A stretch of DNA of 17,904 nt from Spirulina sp. DLM2.Bin59 (GTDB taxonomy: Bacteria; Cyanobacteriota; Cyanobacteriia; Cyanobacteriales; Spirulinaceae). The DNA lies in the NCBI GenBank assembly GCA_007693875.1, contig RECT01000296.1, positions 1 to 17,904 of the forward strand, read 5' to 3'. Both the position numbers and the translations under genes were made by a program. The notes under the pieces are model-generated. The model saw nothing but the letters and a program-made list of their open reading frames with translations, searched no databases and had not been told where the DNA came from. Positions 1-6,397 of this stretch are shown here, in pieces (position 1 is the stretch's first letter; every line of letters starts with the position of its first letter).

Positions 1-55
1 TTTCCGCCCCGCTCTAAAGAGACGGGGCTACCAATCTCCCGATTTTTTATCGTGT
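1..55 (-). mobile_element. End of a second IS200/IS605-type element (tnpA-side end), truncated by window edge
   Basis: These 55 nt are identical to 6163-6217, the tnpA-side end of the complete element described below, and the two copies diverge immediately afterwards. Positions 7-27 carry the same 21-nt imperfect hairpin as 6169-6189. The body of this copy lies outside the window to the left. It may be a full element or a non-autonomous derivative that kept only the ends. It has the same orientation as the complete copy and lies 19 bp beyond the stop codon of the TPR gene, so no gene in the window is broken by it. The repeat is seen directly; identity as an IS end follows from the second copy. 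Confidence 0.8.
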
Positions 56-74
56 AGACCCTTGGGGCTGGTTT

Positions 75-935
75 TTAGTCTTCGGGGTCGGTTTCGGGGG
101 CTTCGGGAGTTTCGGGATCTTCAATCTCGGGGGGATCGGTTTCTAGGTTGGGTTGGAGTTGGAGGAGGCGGGCGCGGTTGCGGCGGGCTTTTTCGTGGTT
201 GGTGTCGAGGGCGAGGGCGGTATCGTAGGCGGCGAGGGCTTCGGCGTGACGGTTGAGGTTTTCGAGGGTGATGCCTTTGTTGTTGAGGGCGTTGATGTGG
301 TTGGGGTCTGCGGCGAGGGCGTTTTCGTAGGCGGTGAGGGCCGCTTGATATTGCCCCAGTTCGTCCTTGGCGTAGCCGATGTTGTTCCAGGCGCGGGCGG
401 GGCTGGCGGTTCCCCAGTTGTCATCGCCGTTGAGGGCGCGATCGCAACTTTTGACGACGCTTTCATAGAGCAGGGTGCGATTGCTGGCAAACAGTTCCCG
501 CTCGGTGGGGGTGGTTTCGTCGGTGATCAGTTCCAGCTCGGTGAAAATCGGCAGCAGGATCTCCGGGTCATTATTGCGGGGATCATTGGCCAGTTTGAGC
601 AGGACGGCGCATTGGTTATACCAAGCGAGGGCATAGTTTTGATCCGGATCCCGTTGAATGGCTTCCCGATAGGAAACGAGGGCGCGGTTGGGTTCCCGCA
701 GATCGCGATCGTACTTCACCCCCCGATTGAGCCACAGGGCAGGATCCCGGTCATCGAGTTCGATCGCTTTCTCGCAGGCTTCCAGGCCAATGGTTCCCAC
801 TTCCTCTCGGCAGCGGTCGGCCCAGTATTGATAATCTTCGGTGCGCTGGGCTTGGGCGGCGGGGCTGAGGGTGATCAGGGCGATCGCCCCCGTCACGATT
901 AAACCGATGGGCATCAATCGATCCATAGGATCCAT
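75..935 (-). CDS. Exported TPR-repeat protein
   Basis: Protein of 286 aa of unknown specific function. Residues 1-30 are a signal peptide: hydrophobic core at about 8-22, then a likely signal peptidase site after AQAQ. Tetratricopeptide-like helical pairs lie at about 50-100 and clearly at 180-250, with typical W-N-G-Y-A and A-Y-ALA spacing. The C-terminal 25 residues are very acidic and Pro/Glu/Asp rich. The family usually serves as a protein-protein scaffold, here outside the cytoplasmic membrane. I chose the ATG at 935 because a good Shine-Dalgarno (GGAGGA, 943-948) precedes it and the signal peptide follows. A longer in-frame reading to 1070 would run into lipA. It starts 47 bp after the lipA stop, same strand, so the two are probably co-transcribed. 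TPR class is confident; the role is unknown. Confidence 0.85.
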   Translation of the reverse strand: MDPMDRLMPIGLIVTGAIALITLSPAAQAQRTEDYQYWADRCREEVGTIGLEACEKAIELDDRDPALWLNRGVKYDRDLREPNRALVSYREAIQRDPDQNYALAWYNQCAVLLKLANDPRNNDPEILLPIFTELELITDETTPTERELFASNRTLLYESVVKSCDRALNGDDNWGTASPARAWNNIGYAKDELGQYQAALTAYENALAADPNHINALNNKGITLENLNRHAEALAAYDTALALDTNHEKARRNRARLLQLQPNLETDPPEIEDPETPEAPETDPED

Positions 936-982
936 AACTTTTCCTCCGATGGCATAGGACTGGTTTGATGGTTGCCGGGGAT

Positions 983-1867
983 TCAGGGTTCCCCGGCATG
1001 GTAGGAACTTCGCACCAGGGGGCCGGAGCGGACATGGCTGAAGCCGAGCGATCGCGCCCGTTCCCCCCAATGGTCAAATTCTGCCGGTGTCCAATATTTA
1101 ACCACGGGTAAATGGGCCAGGGAGGGGCGCAAATATTGCCCTAAGGTGAGGCGATCGCACCCCACCCCCCGCAAATCCCGCAGCGTTTCCTCAATTTCCG
1201 GCTCTGTTTCCCCTAACCCCAACATTAACCCCGATTTTGTCGGTAGCTCTGGATTGAGGCGTTTAACTGTGGCTAACACCGCCAGGGAGCGATCATACTT
1301 CGCCCCCCGTCGCACCGGCCCCTGAAGCCGGGCCACGGTTTCTAAATTGTGGTTATAACAGGCGGGTTGGGCGGCCACCACCTGGGCGATGCGATCGCCT
1401 TGGGCCTGTGCATAGCCTTGACCACTCCAAAAATCCGGGGTTAATACTTCGATTTGGGTTTCAGGACTGAGATCCCGAATTGCCTTCATCGTCGCCACAA
1501 ACACCCCCGCCCCCCCATCGGGGAGATCATCCCGGGCTACGGCGGTGAGTACGACATAGCGCAGATTTAACAATTGCACGGCTTCGGCTACCTTCTGCGG
1601 TTCTGTGGGATCTAGTGGCATCGGGGCATGGCCTTTATCCACCTGACAAAAACCGCAACTGCGGGTACAGGTTGGCCCCATGAGTAAAAAAGTGGCCGTC
1701 CCCTGGCCATAACATTCGCCTCGGTTGGGGCATCGCCCCTCCTCGCAAATCGTATGGATATTACGCTGGCGGATAATCCGCTGGACAGTGGAAAGCTCGC
1801 TGGCTTTACCGATGGGGCGACGCAACCAAGGCGGCAATGCCGCTAATTCAGAACGAGCCTGCACCAC
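983..1867 (-). CDS. lipA: Lipoyl synthase (radical SAM)
   Basis: Inserts two sulfur atoms into protein-bound octanoyl groups to make lipoyl cofactors for 2-oxoacid dehydrogenases and the glycine cleavage H protein. The 294-aa length is normal. The auxiliary 4Fe-4S ligands are C41, C46 and C52 (CX4CX5C). The radical SAM triad is C67, C71 and C74 (CX3CX2C). The C-terminal RSSYHA motif (about 286-291) supplies the serine that ligates the auxiliary cluster. The start is GTG at 1867, with AGGA 8 nt upstream on the minus strand; the next codon is also GTG and could be used. No lipB is adjacent. Cyanobacteria often encode two lipA paralogues, and I cannot say which this is. The TPR gene follows on the same strand. 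Confidence 0.95.
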   Translation of the reverse strand: MVQARSELAALPPWLRRPIGKASELSTVQRIIRQRNIHTICEEGRCPNRGECYGQGTATFLLMGPTCTRSCGFCQVDKGHAPMPLDPTEPQKVAEAVQLLNLRYVVLTAVARDDLPDGGAGVFVATMKAIRDLSPETQIEVLTPDFWSGQGYAQAQGDRIAQVVAAQPACYNHNLETVARLQGPVRRGAKYDRSLAVLATVKRLNPELPTKSGLMLGLGETEPEIEETLRDLRGVGCDRLTLGQYLRPSLAHLPVVKYWTPAEFDHWGERARSLGFSHVRSGPLVRSSYHAGEP

Positions 1868-1940
1868 AGTAGGATTCCTAACTCAATGGTTTGCATTTTA
1901 GCGTTTAGCTCCCCGCTCCCGTACTGGGTGCGTTGGGTGA

Positions 1941-1967
1941 CTATTTTTCCCCAACAGCAAAAAATAG
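1941..1967. repeat. Inverted repeat in the lipA/response-regulator divergent spacer
   Basis: CTATTTTT (1941-1948) and AAAAATAG (1960-1967) are perfect 8-bp inverted arms with an 11-nt spacer, flanked by GGG and CCC that could extend a stem with a small bulge. It lies in the 166-bp divergent spacer between lipA and the receiver-domain gene. It could be a regulator site or an RNA hairpin in the leader of the rightward gene. I see no clear -35/-10 pair here. Confidence 0.45.
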
Positions 1968-2033
1968 CCCTTTCCGCAAGAGCTAGACTAATGTAGGATC
2001 ATTGCTTAATATTCCCCTCGAGAGGAGTTAGTT

Positions 2034-2606
2034 GTGGCTAGTCAGAAGATTCTTGTAATTGATGACAGTCGGGTGATCCGACGCATGGTGAAGGATATGC
2101 TCCCCGTTGGTAACGTGGAAGTCATCGAAGCCAAAGACGGGATCGAAGGCCTCAACTTGATTCGCGCTGAAAATCCGACGCTGATCATGTTGGATTTTCT
2201 GCTGCCGAAAAAAAATGGCTGGGAAGTCTATCAGGAAATTCAACAGGATCCCAAACTGGCGGCCATCCCGCTGATGTTGATGTCGGGCCGGAAAGAAGAA
2301 GTCACGGAAAAACTGCCGGAACCCTTTGAGTTTTTCGCCTTTGTCGAAAAGCCCTTTGAGAAAAGTCAACTGGTGACGGCGATTAAAGAGGCGATGCAGA
2401 AGTCTGCCCTCAAGAAGAAAACTCTCAAAACTGCCCCGGTTGCCGCCCCAGCGGCCGCTGCCCCTGCCGCCCCCGCTGGTGGTGGTGGCAATCCGGCGGA
2501 ACTCCAGGCCCTGAAGCAGAAAGTCGCGCAGATGGACAAGGAGATTGCCCTACTGAAAAAACAAATGGGCCAGTTGGTGCAGTTTATTAAACAAAAACTC
2601 CGTTAA
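2034..2606 (+). CDS. Receiver-domain protein with Ala/Pro linker and C-terminal coiled coil
   Basis: Protein of 190 aa. Residues 5-120 are a CheY-like receiver: acidic pair D10/D11, phospho-acceptor D54 in MLDFLLP, switch residue S84, and K106 in the EKPF motif. All catalytic positions are kept, so it should be phosphorylated by a histidine kinase. After a Lys-rich stretch there is an Ala/Pro-rich linker (about 132-153), then a heptad-like helix (about 156-190) that looks like a coiled coil for oligomerisation or partner binding. There is no DNA-binding or enzymatic output domain. The start is GTG at 2034, with AGGAG at 2023-2027. No kinase is nearby, so it is an orphan regulator. It is 60 bp upstream of the ABC ATPase gene on the same strand, possibly co-transcribed. 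Receiver assignment is firm; the pathway is unknown. Confidence 0.9.
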   Translation: MASQKILVIDDSRVIRRMVKDMLPVGNVEVIEAKDGIEGLNLIRAENPTLIMLDFLLPKKNGWEVYQEIQQDPKLAAIPLMLMSGRKEEVTEKLPEPFEFFAFVEKPFEKSQLVTAIKEAMQKSALKKKTLKTAPVAAPAAAAPAAPAGGGGNPAELQALKQKVAQMDKEIALLKKQMGQLVQFIKQKLR

Positions 2607-2666
2607 TTCCCTCGTCATCCACCCCATAGCCCTTAGGATTAAGCAAAGCACGTTGGCGGTGATTTC

Positions 2667-4304
2667 ATGGTGGATTTACTGAGGGTGGAGCAGTTGCGCA
2701 TTGCCTACCCGACCCCCTATGGGGAAACGGTTTGGGCGGTGGATGGGGTTTCTTTTCGCATTGATCCCGGGGAGCGGCTGGGGTTTGTGGGGGAATCCGG
2801 TTGTGGGAAAAGTACGCTAGGGCGGGCAATGTTGCGGCTGTTGCCCCCCAATGCGCAGATTGAGGGGGATATTGTTTTGGAGGGGCGATCGATTTTTGAG
2901 CTCGATCGCCCCCAACTCCAACGGTTTCGGGGGGAGGCCATCGCCCTCGTATTTCAAGACCCCATGACCCGCCTCGATCCCCTCATGACCATTGGGGATC
3001 ACTGTCTGGAAACCCTCCAAGCCCATCGCCCCCAGTTGAGCAAAAAACAGGCCAAGGCAAAATCCTTGGAGGTTTTAGAAGCGGTACGGATTCCGGCGGC
3101 CCGCTGGGGGCAATATCCCCACGAATTTAGCGGCGGGATGCGGCAACGGGTGGCGATCGCCCTGGCCCTCCTCCTTGACCCCAAGTTAATCATTGCCGAT
3201 GAACCCACCACGAGCCTAGATGTTACGGTTTCGGCGGAAATTCTGCGGGAATTAACCCGGCTCTGCCAAGAGCGCAACTTGGGGTTAATGTTGATTTCCC
3301 ATGATTTGGCGTTAGTGGCAGAATATTGCGATCGCGTTGCGGTGATGTATCAAGGGCAAATGGTGGAAACAGGCCCCGCCCAGGCGATCCTCACCCAACC
3401 TCAACATACCTACACCCAATCCCTCCTGGAGGCCGCCCTCCATATCCAAGCCCTGCAAACCTCTGAACCGGAACCAGAACCCCCCCCAACTCCCCTCTTA
3501 CGGGTCAGTCATTTACAGCAACATTACAGCCTGGAGGCGAGTTTGTTGCAGCAGTGGTTTTCGGGACAAACGGCCCCGGTGATTAAAGCGGTGGATGATG
3601 TCAGCTTTGAGTTGTATCGGGGGGAGGTGTTTGGTTTGGTGGGGGAATCGGGCTGTGGCAAAAGTACGCTGTCCCGGACGATCTTGCAGTTGGTGCAGCC
3701 CACAGGGGGAACGGTGGAATTTAACGGCCAAGCCATCACAGGGTTAACCGCCAAGCAACTGCGGCCCCTGCGGCGGCAAATGCAGATGATTTTTCAAGAT
3801 CCTTTGGCCTGCCTCAATCCCCTCATGACTGTGGGCCAAAGTATTGCCGATCCCCTGCTGATCCATGATTTAGCCCAAGGGGAGGCGGTGCAGGCCCAGG
3901 TGGCGGCATTGTTGGCACGGGTGGGCTTGACCCCTGTAGCGGACTATGTGGATCGCTTTCCCCGTGAACTTTCGGGGGGGCAGCAGCAACGGGTGGCCAT
4001 TGCCCGTGCCTTGATTACCCAACCCCAATTACTGATCTGTGATGAGCCGGTGAGTATGCTCGATGCCACGGTGCAGACGCAGGTTTTGGATCTGATGCGG
4101 GATCTCCGGGCGGAATTTAATCTCACCTATTTATTCATCACCCATGATTTATGGGTGGCGCGGTTTTTGTGCGATCGCATTGCGGTGATGCAGGGGGGGA
4201 AATTTGTCGAAATGGGCCCCACGGAGGAACTGTTCACAAATCCCCAACATCCCTACACCCAAACGTTATTGGGGGCTGCACCGCTTCTGAGTCGCTGGGA
4301 TTGA
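2667..4304 (+). CDS. Fused tandem ABC ATPase, peptide/nickel-transporter family (DppD-DppF/GsiA-like)
   Basis: This 545-aa protein contains two complete ABC nucleotide-binding domains of the oligopeptide/dipeptide/nickel importer class. Domain 1 has Walker A GESGCGKST (42-50), signature SGGMRQ (155-160), Walker B with ADEP (177-180) and H-loop H212. A Glu/Pro-rich linker (about 266-276) leads to domain 2, with Walker A GESGCGKST (326-334), LSGGQ (435-439), Walker B ending CDEP (458-461) and H-loop H493. Both show the C-terminal HPYTQ-type segment (HTYTQ and HPYTQ) typical of DppD/DppF proteins. Length matches GsiA/YejF-type fusions. No permease or solute-binding protein gene is in the window, so the partners must be elsewhere and the substrate cannot be inferred. 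The start is ATG at 2667 with only a weak ribosome-binding site. The stop lies 53 bp from the IS end. Confidence 0.93.
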   Translation: MVDLLRVEQLRIAYPTPYGETVWAVDGVSFRIDPGERLGFVGESGCGKSTLGRAMLRLLPPNAQIEGDIVLEGRSIFELDRPQLQRFRGEAIALVFQDPMTRLDPLMTIGDHCLETLQAHRPQLSKKQAKAKSLEVLEAVRIPAARWGQYPHEFSGGMRQRVAIALALLLDPKLIIADEPTTSLDVTVSAEILRELTRLCQERNLGLMLISHDLALVAEYCDRVAVMYQGQMVETGPAQAILTQPQHTYTQSLLEAALHIQALQTSEPEPEPPPTPLLRVSHLQQHYSLEASLLQQWFSGQTAPVIKAVDDVSFELYRGEVFGLVGESGCGKSTLSRTILQLVQPTGGTVEFNGQAITGLTAKQLRPLRRQMQMIFQDPLACLNPLMTVGQSIADPLLIHDLAQGEAVQAQVAALLARVGLTPVADYVDRFPRELSGGQQQRVAIARALITQPQLLICDEPVSMLDATVQTQVLDLMRDLRAEFNLTYLFITHDLWVARFLCDRIAVMQGGKFVEMGPTEELFTNPQHPYTQTLLGAAPLLSRWD

Positions 4305-4357
4305 TCCCCAGGGGTTCTGGAGTTGGGTTCGCTGTCGATCTCAGCCAGGAGATCGGG

Positions 4358-4500
4358 TTGACTACTCCCCGCGCTAAAGCGACGGGGATTCTCCGGAGAG
4401 ATTACAGCACTTCTGAGCTAGGGTAGACCTACCAGGTAGATCCCAAATTCTCAGACGCTTAGGCGAAGTCAAAACGCCTCTTGCGGGGGTGCATTGCATC
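4358..4500 (-). ncRNA. Possible omega/reRNA of TnpB (right-end transcript)
   Basis: In IS200/IS605 elements, TnpB is guided by an RNA derived from the 3' end of tnpB and the element's right end, with the guide read from flanking DNA. Here that is the minus strand from about 4500 to 4358, containing the right-end hairpin (4367-4387). The guide would be copied from the flank just beyond 4358, on the minus strand starting CCCGATC. The 5' limit is arbitrary and nothing in the sequence alone proves the RNA. This is inference from the family. Confidence 0.3.
4367..4387 (-). repeat. Right-end subterminal hairpin with bulged T
   Basis: On the minus strand this is a stem CCCCG, unpaired T, CGC, loop TTTA, GCG, CGGGG. 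It has the same plan as the left-end hairpin (6169-6189), but the inner three pairs are CGC/GCG instead of CTC/GAG. TnpA of IS608 recognises such hairpins with an extrahelical T. The hairpin overlaps the tnpB stop codon. Confidence 0.8.
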
Positions 4501-5687
4501 CCCGTTACTTTTGCTTTGCGGCCAATGTTCCACGCCCCGTTAGCGTCAGCGTTGACTTCAACACCAGCACCACAGCGATAAGTTCCGCGCCGAATGCGCC
4601 GCCCTGAAGCCTTCCAACCCTCGGGTTTTTCACCGTAGACGGGGATGGCATCAAGGTCTAGCGCTGACGCTTGTGACGTATAACTTTCCTCCTGCTCAAT
4701 GAACAAAATGCCGTGAGCCTCACAAAGTTGAGCAATTCTGGTCTTCAGCTTTGCTGTCGGGATCTGCACAAACTTTTGGTTGGCCTTGCGCCCCATATTG
4801 GCCCCACTTTTTTGCCCCTGATTCCAGCCAAAGACTATAGTGCCAATGCCATGGTTCAGGCAATGATTAATGACTAACCTAGCAGCTTTGTTGACAGCAT
4901 CGCGCATTTGGCGATTACGCTTGCCAGTGAGTTTGTCTAGTAGCCTGCACCAGAAGGCTTGCACTTTCCCCTCCTTAATCGTGGCAACCCGCTTATTGTA
5001 GCCCTGGTTGAGAGCCTTCAGGTGCTTGCCATCGACGATAAAGCTATGACCCTCGCTATCGACGCAGGTCAGCCAGTTGTCGATGCCATGGTCAATGGCC
5101 AGCGACTTTTCAGGGGCTAAGGCGACTGGCTCAACGGGCTTACCAGTACAGATCCAAACCGCATCAAAATAGCCAGCCCTGGGTACAATCTGAAGCTCTC
5201 TAACCTCAGCCCAGTCTAGGTTACTGGGGAAGGGCAGAAAAATCTCAGGCAGGTTAAACCAAACTTTGCAAGCCGTGCCCATTGGCACTCTGACTTGACC
5301 ATTGACTAGCTTGAGCCACTGCTTGGGGTAGCTGAGCTGGAACAGGCCTCCAGAGCGGCGATAGTTGGGCGGCTTTGGTTTCTCAGCCAATCTGCCGCTA
5401 CGCCACAGATTGAGCAGTTTTCGGTAGCCATTAAAGGCTTCCCCGACGCTGATGCAGGTCTGCTGAGCAGCACTGGTATAGAGCGCCTTCATGTGGGCGT
5501 TGTGCTTCATCTGACTGGAGAGCCAGCGCCCATTGGAGAACTTGCCCGCTTTGAAATACAACTGTCTAGCCAGATAGACCGTGCAGTTGTAGAGGTTATT
5601 GGAAGCGGTGCAAAGAAACTCCAACGCCGCCCTCAATGGAGGGTCGTTGGGAAGTTGGTTTACTTGTGCTGCAAAGGTTTTAGCCAT
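4374..5687 (-). CDS. tnpB: TnpB RNA-guided nuclease of IS605 family (OrfB)
   Basis: This 437-aa protein is a likely RNA-guided DNA endonuclease that cuts the empty donor site and so helps keep the element. RuvC-type residues are visible: D199 in AIDHGIDN, the Glu pair E333/E334 just before SYTSQ, and D381 in NADANGA. The basic N-terminal part is mostly helical. The region between SYTSQ and NADANGA, where many TnpBs have a four-cysteine zinc ribbon, has only one Cys (C372); GRRIRRG replaces the usual CXXC context. Several IS605 OrfB subgroups share this lack. I chose the ATG at 5687 because the upstream in-frame extension to 5933 runs through the tnpA promoter and coding region. A TATAAT lies only 6 nt upstream. 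The stop TAG falls inside the right-end hairpin. Divergent from tnpA by 45 bp. Confidence 0.92.
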   Translation of the reverse strand: MAKTFAAQVNQLPNDPPLRAALEFLCTASNNLYNCTVYLARQLYFKAGKFSNGRWLSSQMKHNAHMKALYTSAAQQTCISVGEAFNGYRKLLNLWRSGRLAEKPKPPNYRRSGGLFQLSYPKQWLKLVNGQVRVPMGTACKVWFNLPEIFLPFPSNLDWAEVRELQIVPRAGYFDAVWICTGKPVEPVALAPEKSLAIDHGIDNWLTCVDSEGHSFIVDGKHLKALNQGYNKRVATIKEGKVQAFWCRLLDKLTGKRNRQMRDAVNKAARLVINHCLNHGIGTIVFGWNQGQKSGANMGRKANQKFVQIPTAKLKTRIAQLCEAHGILFIEQEESYTSQASALDLDAIPVYGEKPEGWKASGRRIRRGTYRCGAGVEVNADANGAWNIGRKAKVTGMQCTPARGVLTSPKRLRIWDLPGRSTLAQKCCNLSGESPSL

Positions 5688-5693
5688 AAAATA

Positions 5694-5699
5694 ATTATA
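5694..5699 (-). promoter_or_regulatory. Candidate -10 box for tnpB
   Basis: TATAAT on the minus strand ends 6 nt before the tnpB ATG at 5687. A transcription start 6-8 nt downstream of this box would fall on or next to the A of the ATG, giving a leaderless or nearly leaderless message. No good -35 box is seen 17 nt upstream and there is no Shine-Dalgarno, so this is a weak promoter at best. Confidence 0.4.
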
Positions 5700-5732
5700 C
5701 TGTATTTGTAGACACATAGGCAGTCTTCGACA

Positions 5733-6137
5733 ATGAGGAATGAGTCTATCAACTATCGCCACGGCAACCACTCGGTAGGGCTTGCCCATGTTCACTTGGT
5801 CTGGATTCCAAAGCGGCGGAAGAAGGTTTTGGTTAGCAACGTCAAGCTTAGACTTGCCGGAATACTCAACGAGGTAGCCTTGGAAAATGCGTGGCTGCTC
5901 AAAGCATTGGAGATAGCTCCTGACCACGTTCACGTATTAGTAGAGCACGGGTCGCAGGTTGCCATCCATCAGATAGTCAAGGCCATGAAGGGGCGTTCCT
6001 CCAGGCTGCTCAGGCAGGAGTTCCCCCACCTCTGCAAGCTGCCCTCTCTGTGGACTAGATCGTATTTCTATGACACGACAGGAAAAGTTAGTACAGCTAG
6101 AATCATGGCCTACATCAACGACCCTCACCATACCTGA
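5733..6137 (+). CDS. tnpA: IS200/IS605-family Y1 transposase (TnpA)
   Basis: This 134-aa HUH single-strand DNA transposase excises and inserts the element as a circular single-strand intermediate. The HUH motif is H65-V-H67 in PDHVHVLVE. The catalytic tyrosine is most likely Y127 in the C-terminal helix (MAYINDPHHT), preceded by the family motif LWTRSYF (106-112). Length is normal (130-155 aa) and nothing is disrupted. The ATG at 5733 is the first good start; the ribosome-binding site is poor. It is transcribed towards the element's left end and pipX. As a small dimeric enzyme it should bind the hairpins at 4367-4387 and 6169-6189. tnpB is divergent. Confidence 0.94.
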   Translation: MRNESINYRHGNHSVGLAHVHLVWIPKRRKKVLVSNVKLRLAGILNEVALENAWLLKALEIAPDHVHVLVEHGSQVAIHQIVKAMKGRSSRLLRQEFPHLCKLPSLWTRSYFYDTTGKVSTARIMAYINDPHHT

Positions 6138-6138
6138 T

Positions 6139-6154
6139 GGCGGCTAAAGCCGCC
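6139..6154 (+). terminator. Hairpin just after tnpA
   Basis: GGCGGC-TAAA-GCCGCC is a perfect 6-bp GC stem with a 4-nt loop, starting 2 nt after the tnpA stop. No T tract follows, so it may act as a weak terminator, an mRNA end stabiliser or an extra structure in the element's left end. Its TAAA loop sequence is the same as in the two subterminal hairpins read on the plus strand. Confidence 0.45.
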
Positions 6155-6162
6155 GAGTCGCT

Positions 6163-6217
6163 TTTCCGCCCCGCTCTAAAGAGACGGGGCTACCAATCTC
6201 CCGATTTTTTATCGTGT
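6163..6217 (-). repeat. IS left-end repeat, identical to positions 1-55
   Basis: Fifty-five consecutive bases match 1-55 exactly. They contain the left-end hairpin at 6169-6189 (minus strand: CCCCG, bulged T, CTC, loop TTTA, GAG, CGGGG) and an AT-rich terminal stretch ending at 6217. The plus-strand flanks diverge at once (tgaatc here, agaccc at the other copy), which marks the element boundary to within a few bases. Confidence 0.9.
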
Positions 6218-6397
6218 TGAATCCCCGGAGCTTCCTTCTTTTGGGGGGGATGAGACGGGGTTAGGGACAAGGAGGGGGCAAATCAGGATATTATGATCCC
6301 TCAGAGTCGATACTAATCTCATCCTAGGGATATGAGGCGATCCAGTCCCGAACACTTTAGCCCTGATCTTGCTCAGAGAATTTTTAGGGTCAAACCC

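Larger units (their letters stand above)
4358..6217 (-). mobile_element. Complete IS200/IS605-family (IS608-like) insertion sequence
   Basis: The element is about 1.86 kb and carries a Y1 tyrosine transposase (tnpA, plus) and tnpB (minus) in divergent order, as in IS608. On its own top strand (window minus strand) the left end is at 6217 and the right end near 4358. The left boundary is fixed by the 55-nt match between 6163-6217 and 1-55. The right boundary is inferred from TCAA at 4361-4358, which resembles the IS608 right cleavage site, and may be off by a few bases. There are no terminal inverted repeats or target duplication, as expected for single-strand transposition. Matching subterminal hairpins sit at both ends. 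It has no HIP1 sites, unlike the surrounding DNA. Both ORFs look intact, so it may be active. Confidence 0.88.

Noticed and set aside
153..902. 249-codon open frame on the plus strand
   Set aside because: It is antisense to the TPR gene, made of Gly/Val/Glu-rich low-complexity sequence caused by GC-rich codons on the other strand, with no start signal.
936..1070. N-terminal extension of the TPR protein to 1070
   Set aside because: It would overlap the lipA 3' end, and the SD plus signal peptide fit the ATG at 935.
5688..5933. N-terminal extension of TnpB to 5933
   Set aside because: It runs antisense through the start of tnpA; family proteins begin near the ATG at 5687.
6332..6397. Upstream ATG for pipX
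   Set aside because: The 22 extra residues are not PipX-like; PipX proteins begin a few residues before YLNHP.
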